The position numbers and the translations under genes were made by a program. This document shows, piece after piece, positions 25,248 through 33,762 of a stretch of 64,000 nt of DNA (its first letter is position 1; every line of letters starts with the position of its first letter). Below the pieces are notes generated by a model. It was given only the letters and a program-made list of their open reading frames with translations. It ran no database searches and was not told the origin of the DNA. Source of the stretch: an uncultured Caproiciproducens sp. (GTDB lineage: Bacteria; Bacillota; Clostridia; Oscillospirales; Acutalibacteraceae); assembly GCF_963664915.1 (NCBI RefSeq), contig NZ_OY761810.1:696661-760660 (forward strand), in the 5' to 3' direction.

Positions 25248-26171
25248 ATGAATGATTTTGTGATTGAAACGAAACAACTGACAAAGATTTACGGAGAGCA
25301 GACAGCAGTTAGTTCAGTCAGTCTCCATGTTAAAAAAGGTGAAATTTACGGCTTGCTTGGACGCAACGGGGCCGGGAAGACCACCATTATGAAAATGATC
25401 TTGGGATTAACCCCGATCACTTCCGGTGAGGTGGATGTGTTTGGTAGAAACATCAAAGGCAGGGAAAAGCGTGTGTATCCCCGTATCGGGGCTATTATTG
25501 AAACACCGGGGTTTTATCCAAACCTGACCGGGACGGAAAATTTGGAAATTTTCGCAAAGCTGCGCGGTACAGCCTCCCCAGATGCTGTTAAAAACGCTTT
25601 GGAAGTTGTCAGTCTTCCCTATAAGGATAAAAAACTGTTCGGCAAGTATTCTCTCGGCATGAAGCAACGCCTTGGCATCGCCAATGCGATCCTGCATGAC
25701 CCGGAACTGCTGATTTTAGACGAACCGACCAACGGCCTTGACCCCATCGGCATTGCAGAAGTACGAGATTTCATTAAGAATTTGAGCGTTGAGCGCGGAA
25801 AAACAGTCCTTATTTCCAGTCATATTCTTTCGGAAATCTCATTGCTGGCGGATGATATTGGTATTATCGATCACGGCGTTCTGCTGGAAGAAAGCAGCAT
25901 GGAGGAGCTAAAACGAAAAAATGGAAGGTATATTCTGCTGCAGGTTTCTGATGTTTCTAAAGCTACCCTAATTTTGGAACGCCAATTCGGTTTGAAAGAT
26001 TATTCTGTCCAAGATGACCATACTTTACGGCTTTATGACACCGCTCTGGATATGGGTGAAATCAATAAAGCTCTTGTGATGCAGAATATAACCGTTATCA
26101 GTTCTCAACTTTGTAATGATACCTTAGAGGACTATTTCAAAAAAATCACAGGAGGAGAAGGCATTGCTTAA
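25248..26171 (+). CDS. BcrA/LanF-type ABC transporter ATPase
   Basis: 307 residues. Walker A GRNGAGKT at 38-45, signature YSLGMKQRLGIANAI, Walker B LLILDEPTNGLDP, and the extended C-terminal part typical of BcrA/NisF/SpaF ATPases that protect against bacitracin or lantibiotics. The start at 25248 has GTGAGGAA upstream; earlier in-frame codons lack signals. It overlaps the next permease gene by 8 bases. It forms an exporter with the two following membrane subunits. Confidence 0.92.
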   Translation: MNDFVIETKQLTKIYGEQTAVSSVSLHVKKGEIYGLLGRNGAGKTTIMKMILGLTPITSGEVDVFGRNIKGREKRVYPRIGAIIETPGFYPNLTGTENLEIFAKLRGTASPDAVKNALEVVSLPYKDKKLFGKYSLGMKQRLGIANAILHDPELLILDEPTNGLDPIGIAEVRDFIKNLSVERGKTVLISSHILSEISLLADDIGIIDHGVLLEESSMEELKRKNGRYILLQVSDVSKATLILERQFGLKDYSVQDDHTLRLYDTALDMGEINKALVMQNITVISSQLCNDTLEDYFKKITGGEGIA

Positions 26172-26901
26172 ATTGATTCAAACAGAATTTCTGAAATTGC
26201 GCCGCAGGAAACTTATCTGGCTTATGTTGCTTGCTGCCCTCTTTATGCCGTTTTTAGCATTCTTATTATTCAAATATGTAAAGCATACCGGTGGTGACCC
26301 AGTACAGTTTTATAGATGGTCAGCGTTTGGCCCCACCATGTTTATTATCTTGCCGTTCGTTTTGGGAGTACTTTGCACCATACTGATGTACGACGAAAAT
26401 CAGTATGATATGCTCAAACAGCTTTGGATTGTACCAATCAGCAAAATGGGATACTTTTTCAGCAAGTATTTTGTGGTTTTAATTTACTCCTTCTGTTTCA
26501 TGCTGATTACGGCTGTTGCTTCTGTGCTGTTCAGTGTGCTTTCCGGATATTTCGTATTTGAATGGGGAAGCGTTTTATTTCTATTCGAAAAATGTTTAGA
26601 GATTGGTTTTATTACTGCTTTTGCTATGATACCGATTTTGGCAATCGCGGCGTCGCAAAAAGGATATATTTTTCCGGTTTGCACGACATTGGTTTATTCC
26701 TTTCTCGGCTTTTTTATCGTGTCGGTCAATATGTATCTGCACCCGTTATCCAGTATGGCAGTTATAGTCGAGAGAAACGGAGATATTCCGGGCATTGTAT
26801 TTACACAGGCAATCAACATTCCTTTAGCATTTCTTTGTATTTGCGTTTGGGATATTGTTGCAGTATTATTTGCAAACATCGCATTGGGAAGAAGAAGGTG
26901 A
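26164..26901 (+). CDS. ABC-2 type permease subunit 1 (LanE/BcrB-like)
   Basis: 245 residues with six membrane segments. Begins MLKLIQTEFLKLRRRKLIW, the amphipathic entry common to BcrB/LanE/LanG proteins. The start is TTG at 26164, overlapping the ATPase stop, with AGGAGGAGAAG immediately upstream. Probably pairs with the following permease to form a heterodimeric channel that expels a peptide antibiotic from the membrane. Confidence 0.88.
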   Translation: MLKLIQTEFLKLRRRKLIWLMLLAALFMPFLAFLLFKYVKHTGGDPVQFYRWSAFGPTMFIILPFVLGVLCTILMYDENQYDMLKQLWIVPISKMGYFFSKYFVVLIYSFCFMLITAVASVLFSVLSGYFVFEWGSVLFLFEKCLEIGFITAFAMIPILAIAASQKGYIFPVCTTLVYSFLGFFIVSVNMYLHPLSSMAVIVERNGDIPGIVFTQAINIPLAFLCICVWDIVAVLFANIALGRRR

Positions 26902-26908
26902 GGCAAGA

Positions 26909-27643
26909 ATGATGCAAAAATTACTTTGGGCGGAATGTCAAAAACTTCGCCGTTCAAAGATTGTTTGGGTCACAGTTTTTGCAACAGTTTTGGTAGCAAT
27001 TATTGTTTTGGTGGGGGGACAGACAGAGTTTCAGGGTTCCCGGGATCTAGACAAGACAGGTTGGTACATGAGTGTTGTTCAGGCGTGGGCAACAATACTT
27101 GTTCTTCCTGCGGTTATTGCCCTTTTGGGCAGTTATATGATTTGTCGCGAAGAACAGGAGGACACCATAAAATCTTTGCGCCTTATTCCCATAGATGAAG
27201 CAAAATTAACCGCTGCAAAAATGATCATTACTTTAGCATTCAGCATACTCATTTACTTGCTGCTCTTTACGATTGCATTTTTGGCTGAAGCTATCCTTCA
27301 TTTGCCCAGTTTATCGGTAGGAATGGTTTTAGGTTTTCTGAAATCATATTTTCTGGACGGCTTAGGTGTATTCCTTGCAATCTCGCCCATTATTGCTTTG
27401 GTATCACATACAAAAAAGAGCTATTGGCTTGCGCTGGTAATTGCTGAAATGTATTCTTTTGCTGGAATGTTTACGAGTATGTCAAATACATTAAAAACCT
27501 TTTATCCTATTACGGCGTTATTCGGCGTTTCCGGCTATTATGAAACTACCGCGGGAGATCGGATGGCAAGTATTATTGTCCTGTTGCTGTGTGGCTGCCT
27601 TTCTGCCTTTATACTGGGCCTAAAGCATAGGGAAGAAAGTTGA
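26909..27643 (+). CDS. ABC-2 type permease subunit 2 (LanG/BcrB-like)
   Basis: 244 residues, six membrane segments, starting MMQKLLWAECQKLRRSKIVW, clearly paralogous to the preceding subunit at its N-terminus. The ATG at 26909 lies 7 bases after the previous stop and has GGTGAGG in front; the next codon is also ATG. Last gene of the module; a terminator follows at 27784. Confidence 0.88.
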   Translation: MMQKLLWAECQKLRRSKIVWVTVFATVLVAIIVLVGGQTEFQGSRDLDKTGWYMSVVQAWATILVLPAVIALLGSYMICREEQEDTIKSLRLIPIDEAKLTAAKMIITLAFSILIYLLLFTIAFLAEAILHLPSLSVGMVLGFLKSYFLDGLGVFLAISPIIALVSHTKKSYWLALVIAEMYSFAGMFTSMSNTLKTFYPITALFGVSGYYETTAGDRMASIIVLLLCGCLSAFILGLKHREES

Positions 27644-27783
27644 AATAGGTCATTTTAAAATAAAAAAAATAGAAAAACTGATTATACTGATTATATTTGT
27701 ACTGCTCTTTGGCATCGCTAATATTTGTGGCTCTACGGCTTGCATATGTGTATATTCTTTATTCTTTCGTCCTGACATGAAAA

Positions 27784-27826
27784 TTCCCCCAATCGTAGTT
27801 TTATTATCCTACGATTGGGGGTTCTT
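27784..27826. terminator. Terminator between exporter and HipA-like gene
   Basis: Arms cccccaatcgtag and ctacgattggggg followed by gttctttt. It is similar in sequence to the hairpin at 46083-46125 (cctccaatcgta / tacgactggagg). The remaining bases from 27644 to 27897 hold no gene. Confidence 0.75.
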
Positions 27827-27897
27827 TTGCAATGTCCATTTTTACTGGTTCTGTTCACCAGCTTTCAGGAGGCACTTTTGTTTATCTGGTATTCTTT

Positions 27898-29145
27898 TTA
27901 TTGTTCTAAATTTTCTTTACCGCTGTAAGCAGTATCCTCAGTCACATCGCTGTGGTGATCGTCTACCGGAACCCATGTTCTGCGGGTATTTACCACTTCC
28001 GTGAGCATTTCCACTCTCTCCCGAAGGGCAAAGCACAGTGCATCGCACCGAGCGGAATCTATAAACACGGACCCCCGCATCAGCTCCCGTAACTCCTCGT
28101 CAATATCATAAAGGGAGTTTAGGTTCAGCCAGTCAAATGAACTTACCAGCTTGATCTGCTCCTCATGGTTATTCTTAAAAGGTTTGCAGGATAGCTTTGC
28201 TTTCGAGCCAATCATAGAAATGGGCTTATCAAACCAAAGAGAGGTTCCGCTGTCAAATATGGGAGCAGCTCCAAGATATGCAAGGGTTTCCGCATTTCTA
28301 ACTACACCGAAGTTATTCTGATGCCTATCTTCATTAACGATCAGGTAATCAAGCACCATCATCCGGTCGAGGGCTTCCTTCATACCGGAGATACCAAGCT
28401 TTTCACAGCAATCAAGGTAATGCTGATAAATCGACACATGGTTCGGCTTTTTCTCCATCTGCATCACATACCATGCGGAAATCAACTCGGTCTGCGGTGT
28501 GATGAAATCTTCACATACGCTGTAAGGATACTCATCCTCTGTAAGCAGAGTATAGGGAACATGGGGAATCCCAAGCCGATCCATGATTTTCCCAGCCATC
28601 ACCTCGTTATATGGCTCCTGCTGGGTCGCACCGCTTCCACCCTTAATCAGGCAACGTTTTCCGTCTATAATCTTCCATTTTTTCTTGAGCCAGCCATCCG
28701 AAGTGTTATCCGGGGACATCAGGCTCATATGATCATTGGAGGAACCCTGTCCAAACAGGATATTTCCCACATCCTCCGAAAAAGGATTGTCAAAGAAGTT
28801 TACCGGTGACCACTGAATGCCAGAGCCAGCCGGACAGATCCAATACTGGTCGGAAAGGCTTAAACCAAGGCATTTTTCCAGCAGCTTTTGTGTTGTAGAC
28901 AGATTCAGTTCTGTCAGTGCATTTTTGATTCCGGCACGGCTTGCAGGGATTGCTCGTCCACGCCACCATTCGTTCAGTGCGCTGCGGTCTATCACACCTT
29001 TTTTCACTGGAATACCCAGCGGCACATGGGGTGCTTTATAGATATGGCCGATCGCAGAAATCGCGCTGGATGCTTCATCCAGTTCTATATCGGCTACCTG
29101 AATATTCTTATGCATCAGCATATATCGTTTCATGCCATCTGCCAT
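27898..29145 (-). CDS. HipA-like kinase-fold protein
   Basis: 415 residues with a HipA C-terminal-type kinase fold. Key motifs: the substrate/ATP region KRCLIKGGSGATQQEP, catalytic loop VNEDRHQNNFGVV (Asp of DRH and Asn), and metal-binding Asp in PIFDSGTSLW. HipA of E. coli is a Ser/Thr kinase toxin that phosphorylates glutamyl-tRNA synthetase and is neutralised by HipB; no HipB-like gene is adjacent here. Proteins of this kind are frequent in clostridial conjugative elements, in keeping with the debris next to it. AGGAG 8 bases before the ATG at 29145 sets the start. Confidence 0.8.
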   Translation of the reverse strand: MADGMKRYMLMHKNIQVADIELDEASSAISAIGHIYKAPHVPLGIPVKKGVIDRSALNEWWRGRAIPASRAGIKNALTELNLSTTQKLLEKCLGLSLSDQYWICPAGSGIQWSPVNFFDNPFSEDVGNILFGQGSSNDHMSLMSPDNTSDGWLKKKWKIIDGKRCLIKGGSGATQQEPYNEVMAGKIMDRLGIPHVPYTLLTEDEYPYSVCEDFITPQTELISAWYVMQMEKKPNHVSIYQHYLDCCEKLGISGMKEALDRMMVLDYLIVNEDRHQNNFGVVRNAETLAYLGAAPIFDSGTSLWFDKPISMIGSKAKLSCKPFKNNHEEQIKLVSSFDWLNLNSLYDIDEELRELMRGSVFIDSARCDALCFALRERVEMLTEVVNTRRTWVPVDDHHSDVTEDTAYSGKENLEQ

Positions 29146-29228
29146 TTCATCATCTCCTATTCTTAACTTAAAATTATACCAAATAACGGCGTTTTTTTCA
29201 ATGTAAATATTATGAATTTTATTGGACA

Positions 29229-29780
29229 GCTATCGCTCTAATTCGTCCAATTCTGACATTCCCGCTACACTTTCCAATGTGGCTGTATGCTTCTGAAAGG
29301 TGGAAAGCATCTCCCTGACAGCTTCCGGGAGACTGCTTCTATTTACATGAATATCACCGGGGATGGCTGCCGTATAGCCGTAATCATAGGGAATAAAGGT
29401 ATTCCGAATATAGATACGAATGTGATCCGACAGTTCAGGATCGCTTTGAGGCAGGAGGCCATACCCTGTCAGGAAATTGGGTCGTAATGTTCCCCTGAGG
29501 AAGTCAGGTCAAGCTCCAAAAGGGCAATGCAGAGATTTCCTTTTTCTTTGGACTGCACCACACCGGGAACCATAACATAATCGGTTACTCCCTCCGTCAG
29601 AAAGTCCGTGCCAAAGCACTGTACCATTGCCTGATGGAGCAGATGCAATACTGCTTTGGCATAGTCTTTGTTCTGTGCTCCATGTAGGTTCTCGCTATCG
29701 GAACGTGGCTCCGTTACAATAAAGCTACGACATGGCCATGTTGTCACGATTAACTCTGTGTTGCTCCATCGTTCAAACAT
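29229..29780 (-). pseudogene. Conjugative-element hypothetical protein, frameshifted
   Basis: Reads from MFERWSNTELIVTTWPC through LCIALLELDLTSSGEHYDP, loses one base near 29485, and continues in another frame as FLTGYGLLPQSDPELSD, IRNTFIPYDYGYTAAIPG and ESVAGMSELDELER. Joined, it makes a protein of about 180 residues. I recognise the style as an accessory gene of clostridial integrative elements but cannot name the family. Confidence 0.6.
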
Positions 29781-29820
29781 TTGGGGAACACACCATCAAC
29801 AATTTAGGAGGAATACCTTT

Positions 29821-29964
29821 ATGAAAGCAAAACTTCTTGGTTTCCGAAAAATGGATTTTGTAAGTGGTGACGGTCAGCAAGTCAAAGGAACCCAACTTGG
29901 CCCGAAGTGTGTTATAACACAATTCCAAAATGTTTTTATAATGAGCACTAAAAATAACGTCTAA
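29821..29964 (+). pseudogene. Conjugative-element accessory protein, N-terminal fragment
   Basis: Strong site TTAGGAGGA, then MKAKLLGFRKMDFVSGDGQQ and VKGTQL, as in small single-stranded-DNA-binding-like proteins of Tn916-related elements (from memory). After GTQL the sequence becomes unrelated and stops after 47 codons. The break coincides with aacttggcccgaagt at 29894-29908, a sequence that recurs in the palindrome at 48184. Confidence 0.55.
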
Positions 29965-30466
29965 CTTTATTCATGTAGTTTATATACTCGCTCCCGAATT
30001 TGTCCAAACACCATCTTTCTTCCGAAAGAATAATCCAGTGTGTAGATATTAGAAAAATAAGGAGCGATAGGAATAGCAATATAGAATGAGTTAACAAAAC
30101 ACAGCCTAAGAAATACAGAAAATATCCTATATACATTGGGTTGCGTGAAATGGCATATATTCCTTTTACGTTTATTCCACTTTGTTTAGGCTTCGCAAAA
30201 TTAGCAGTGGAAATTGTAAGAACACTAATACCTAAGATGTAAATTAGTAAGGCAATTATAAACAAAGGTGGATTTACTTGAACTTTTAAAAAAAGTGGAT
30301 ATAAAATAATAAAAATATTTGATAATTGATAAAGAACCAGGGCGATTTTTTCGTTACCCTCTAATGGGGCAAAGAGGGCAGCACGCCTCAAAGCATCTTT
30401 ATTCATTATTCCTAGTATACCAAATCTTATGAGAAAGAGCGGTACCATTAGTAGAAACGCATTCAT
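29948..30466 (-). CDS. Isoprenylcysteine/phospholipid methyltransferase-family membrane protein
   Basis: 172 residues with about five membrane segments. The C-terminal catalytic core GIYAISRNPMYIGYFLYFLG and the late SEERWCLDKFGSEYINYM match the ICMT/PEMT family (SAM-dependent methyl transfer to lipids or thiols at the membrane). The ATG at 30466 has AGAGAAG 8 bases upstream; an earlier ATG at 30484 has no such site. It overlaps the end of the truncated gene on the other strand by 17 bases. Target unknown. Confidence 0.78.
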   Translation of the reverse strand: MNAFLLMVPLFLIRFGILGIMNKDALRRAALFAPLEGNEKIALVLYQLSNIFIILYPLFLKVQVNPPLFIIALLIYILGISVLTISTANFAKPKQSGINVKGIYAISRNPMYIGYFLYFLGCVLLTHSILLFLSLLIFLISTHWIILSEERWCLDKFGSEYINYMNKVRRYF

Positions 30467-30578
30467 TTTAATATCTTCTCTCATTTATATTATAATCTAA
30501 ACCAATTTAACCATATTCCAAAATTCAAAACAATCAACACATCGGCTATGTTGGCCCAATGTGCGAAAGGAGGTAAAT

Positions 30579-31201
30579 ATGCCTATGCCAAAAAGCAAGA
30601 CTGTTACTGCCCCTATTATGGAAAATGAGCATGTGAAAGAGTTTTTGGCAATTCTGCGTGAAAACAATGCTCCATCAACGCAGGATTTTCTTGCGGTTCT
30701 GGGTCAGGTAGGTGCTATGGAACGCCAGCTTGACGCGGCGGTCAAGGAGCTTGCCGCCATGCGGCGGAACTGAATGAGGCGCAGAAACAAAACCACCCTG
30801 TAAAAATTGTTATGCAAAAAGCGGCTATTGCTATGCAAGGGCAGATATTGGATTTGCGTGATAAGTTGTCAGAGTTAAAGCAAACCGTGATCGAAGGCTG
30901 CAAAAACGCTGTGGACGCTTTTCTGGAAAAAGGAATTTCCGCGCTGGATAACATTGTTCGCTTTTTCAAGGTGCGACCAATTCTTGAAAGTATGCGAAAC
31001 GACCTGAACGAAAACATCCGGTTCGACGACGGCTGGGGTTCCTCCACCATCGTGAATATCCTCAAAAAGCGGGGATATCTCGGTAATACGGTCAATTTTA
31101 AGACACGCAAGCATTTCAAGGACAAGAAAAGCCATTATCTGGATGAAAGCCAGTGGTTTCTTCGGTCGGAAAGCTTCCAAAGCTCATTTGCAGGCTCCTG
31201 A
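30579..31201 (+). pseudogene. Conjugative-element protein fused to a serine-recombinase fragment
   Basis: Begins with AAAGGAGG and MPMPKSKTVTAPIMENEHVK, continues through a coiled-coil-like region (GQVGAMERQLDAAVKELAAM), and shifts frame at about 30768 to AELNEAQKQNHPVKIVMQK, reaching VRFFKVRPILESMRN. At about 31005 it changes to an unrelated piece, STIVNILKKRGYLGNTVN and FKTRKHFKDKKSHYLDESQW, which is the Recombinase domain of large serine recombinases. So two broken genes are joined. Confidence 0.62.
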
Positions 31202-31213
31202 CAGTTAGAAAGT

Positions 31214-31399
31214 TCAGCCGAAAATTCCTGCATCTGTTTTTTGAGGGTAAGCTTTCACGGCGGATAGTGCGCCGGATTCCACACATTTCAGAACTTCAGA
31301 ATAGAATTCATCATAGCCAAAAATCCCACTGTGTTTTTGGAGATCATCCAAAGTAATTGACTTATGTGGCCAAGCAACCAAAACATCGGCTATTTTCAT
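31214..31399 (-). pseudogene. Unidentified N-terminal gene fragment
   Basis: 61 codons behind a good GAGGGGA site: MKIADVLVAWPHKSITLDD and FGYDEFYSEVLKCVESGAL. The composition suggests a winged-helix start of a larger protein that has been cut. I considered a JetD-like (Wadjet) N-terminus but cannot support it from this length. Confidence 0.35.
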
Positions 31400-31718
31400 G
31401 GTAATCCCCTCATTCTCATTATTTATATCTTTAAAAGAGCAAAACTTTAATTCTAATCTGGTTGTTTTACAAATCCTGTCTTTTTGCCCACAGTACGGCT
31501 GTCTACTATAATTTGATTATACTTCTTTCGACTAAAAAAACAAGGGCGGCACTGCCGCCACCCTTCATAGTTCGATTATTTATGTACCTATATAGCTGTT
31601 TAGATATTGATACTGCTCTAGTTTGTCCTCTTGAATTTTTTTCTCATTCCACTCGAAATGATACTATTTATTGCACTGTATCAAAAAGCATATATTAGTA
31701 TAACTAATAAGCTATTTA
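31400..31718. other. Intergenic, nothing seen
   Basis: AT-rich DNA between an element fragment and the DinB-like gene. A short inverted repeat (ggcggcac / tgccgcca) at about 31541-31561 is the only structure noticed. Confidence 0.5.
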
Positions 31719-32219
31719 TTATTCGTAGTAATGGTCCTCATCTGGAAAATCGGCTGACATTCCTATTATCTTTGGCTGCTTGCCTGTTTCCATGACAGTG
31801 GAAGCATTAATGATTCCGATATGATACATAAGATGACGATATTGTCCCAGTATAAGCGCTAATCTCGTAAATTGACAATCTTCTGGCCTCTCCGCCAACA
31901 TATCATCAGTCAACTGATTTAAATATTGCAAAATCTTGAGTTGTAATCCCTCATAATAAATTGCTAATTCTTCTCGAGTCAAGACTCGTTTGCTAGGAAC
32001 ATCAAAAGAATTCAGGTCTGTCTCATGGAAGGGCGGCTCAACATACTCCTGCGGATTTATAAACCACTGGTCAAGTGAATGCAGTGTGTAGTATAAACGC
32101 TTCCAAATTGGCACTTCACCTACCACGTCATTCATTTTGCATGTATGAATCGTAATTTTCATATTAAAAAGCATAATTTTGGTTTGATCAATTATATTGT
32201 CAACTAACTGACGGGACAT
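31719..32219 (-). CDS. DinB-like four-helix protein
   Basis: 166 residues resembling the DinB_2/YfiT superfamily: N-terminal helix, WKRLYYTLHSLDQWF, and the C-terminal QYRHLMYHIGIINA where family members carry a metal-binding His. Members are metal-dependent thiol transferases or related enzymes, often of unknown substrate. AGGAGG 7 bases before the ATG at 32219 decides the start. It lies 80 bases beyond the livF gene on the same strand and could be transcribed with it, but a functional link is not evident. Confidence 0.7.
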   Translation of the reverse strand: MSRQLVDNIIDQTKIMLFNMKITIHTCKMNDVVGEVPIWKRLYYTLHSLDQWFINPQEYVEPPFHETDLNSFDVPSKRVLTREELAIYYEGLQLKILQYLNQLTDDMLAERPEDCQFTRLALILGQYRHLMYHIGIINASTVMETGKQPKIIGMSADFPDEDHYYE

Positions 32220-32300
32220 GAGCAATTCCTCCTATTGAATATTGAAAATTTGTACGCCGTAAAAATCAGTATAAGATACCTTCTTTGGCAGAATTTCTCT

Positions 32301-33014
32301 TTAAGCCAAGCCAAGATAAACTTTTTGTATATTATCATTCTCCAACAATTCTTGACCCGTAGCAGACAGCACCGTTTCCCCGCTGTTAATTAAATATGCG
32401 TAATCCGCCAGTTTAAGCGTATCCACTACATTCTGTTCTACAATGATAATGGTAACACCGAGACTGTTGATTTTCTTTACAAATTCAAATACCTCCTGTA
32501 CCAGTTTTGGTGCTAATCCAAGAGAAGGCTCATCTAAAATAAGTAGTTTTGGGTTACTCATCAATCCTCTGGCAATAGCAACCATCTGCTGCTCTCCCCC
32601 AGAAAGGGTCTCTGCCATCTGTGAGGATCGTTCCTTCAAACGGGGGAAAATTGAATAAATCTCCTCCTGCTGCCGTGAAATTTGCGCCTTATCTTTTATT
32701 TTATAGGCTCCCATGAGGAGATTATCCACCACCGACATTTTTCCAAACAATAATCTTCCCTCTGGAATCATAGAAATCCCCATATCAACCATTTTATGAG
32801 TTGGAACGTCAATAATGGATTTCTCTTTATAAATAATCTCGCCCGCCATTGGGTTTATCTTTCCTACAACAGAACGGAGCGTCGTAGTTTTCCCAGCGCC
32901 ATTAGAACCTAATAGCGCTACAATCTGGCCCTCTTCTACTTGAAAAGATACATTATGAACAACCGGTGTACCTTCATACCCAGCTTTTAGGTGTTTCACT
33001 TCCAGCATCATCAT
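32301..33014 (-). CDS. livF: Liv-type ABC transporter ATPase (LivF)
   Basis: 237 residues. Walker A GSNGAGKTT, signature LSGGEQQMVAIARGL, Walker B LLILDEPSLGLAP: the SLGLAP wording is diagnostic for LivF. It energises the permease pair LivH/LivM together with LivG. The gene overlaps livG by 41 bases, and a run of three ATG follows GAGAAAGG, so the exact start is within two codons. The imported compound may be a branched-chain amino acid or a different small carboxylate. Confidence 0.94.
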   Translation of the reverse strand: MMMLEVKHLKAGYEGTPVVHNVSFQVEEGQIVALLGSNGAGKTTTLRSVVGKINPMAGEIIYKEKSIIDVPTHKMVDMGISMIPEGRLLFGKMSVVDNLLMGAYKIKDKAQISRQQEEIYSIFPRLKERSSQMAETLSGGEQQMVAIARGLMSNPKLLILDEPSLGLAPKLVQEVFEFVKKINSLGVTIIIVEQNVVDTLKLADYAYLINSGETVLSATGQELLENDNIQKVYLGLA

Positions 33015-33762
33015 TAATCAAGCCTTTCTCCCCCTTATCTGTCACAGGGGCACCACCCAAATAAGCGCTGATTACCTGTTCATTACTGGTGATTTCCTCC
33101 GGGGTTCCGTCTCCAAGCAATTTTCCGGAATTCAGCACAATAACGCGATTGGAAACCTTCATTACAACTTCCATCACATGTTCAATCATTAAAATTGTTA
33201 TACTGCTACTATGAATAAGATAAATGAGATTTATTGCATCTTTTCTCTCTGCTCCAGTCAATCCTGCCATAACTTCATCCAGCAGGAGTAATTTAGGTTG
33301 AGTAGCAAGTGCTCTGGCTATTTCCAGCCGCTTCTTTTGCATTACATTCAGCGAATCGGCAGACATTTGTGTGAATTCTTCCAAACCACACAGGGCGATA
33401 ATCGTCTTCGCATTTTCCCCTGCCGCTTCAATATTATTTTCCCTGCATAATGCCGCAACCAATACGTTTTCATACACACTCATTTGACTCAACGATTGAG
33501 GGATTTGAAAAGTTCTTCCAATTCCTAGTTTGCAGATTTCGTGAGCTTTCTTATTGGTAATATCAATTTTATTATAGATAATTTTACCAGATGTCAGGTG
33601 GTGAGCCCCGCTGATGGAATTAAACAAAGTCGTTTTCCCTGCTCCGTTTGGACCTACAATACCTATAATCTCTCCTTCACTCACACGAAATGACACATCT
33701 TCATTTGCAACAAGCCCGCTGAATTTTTTGGTTGCATGATCTACTTCCAGAATAACACTCAC
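32974..33762 (-). CDS. livG: Liv-type ABC transporter ATPase (LivG)
   Basis: 262 residues. Walker A GPNGAGKTT, the LivG-specific GIGRTFQIPQSLSQMSVYENV, Walker B LLLLDEVMAGL. The usual QKRLEIARAL signature appears as KKRLEIARALATQP. GTG start overlapping the livM stop (GTGA). The C-terminal extension after YLGGAPVTD is not conserved in the family and contains the livF ribosome binding site. Confidence 0.94.
   Translation of the reverse strand: MSVILEVDHATKKFSGLVANEDVSFRVSEGEIIGIVGPNGAGKTTLFNSISGAHHLTSGKIIYNKIDITNKKAHEICKLGIGRTFQIPQSLSQMSVYENVLVAALCRENNIEAAGENAKTIIALCGLEEFTQMSADSLNVMQKKRLEIARALATQPKLLLLDEVMAGLTGAERKDAINLIYLIHSSSITILMIEHVMEVVMKVSNRVIVLNSGKLLGDGTPEEITSNEQVISAYLGGAPVTDKGEKGLINDDAGSETPKSWV

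Noticed and set aside
31214-31399. JetD (Wadjet) N-terminal fragment as evidence of a defence system
   Set aside because: The resemblance is a vague recollection over 60 residues and no JetABC genes are near.
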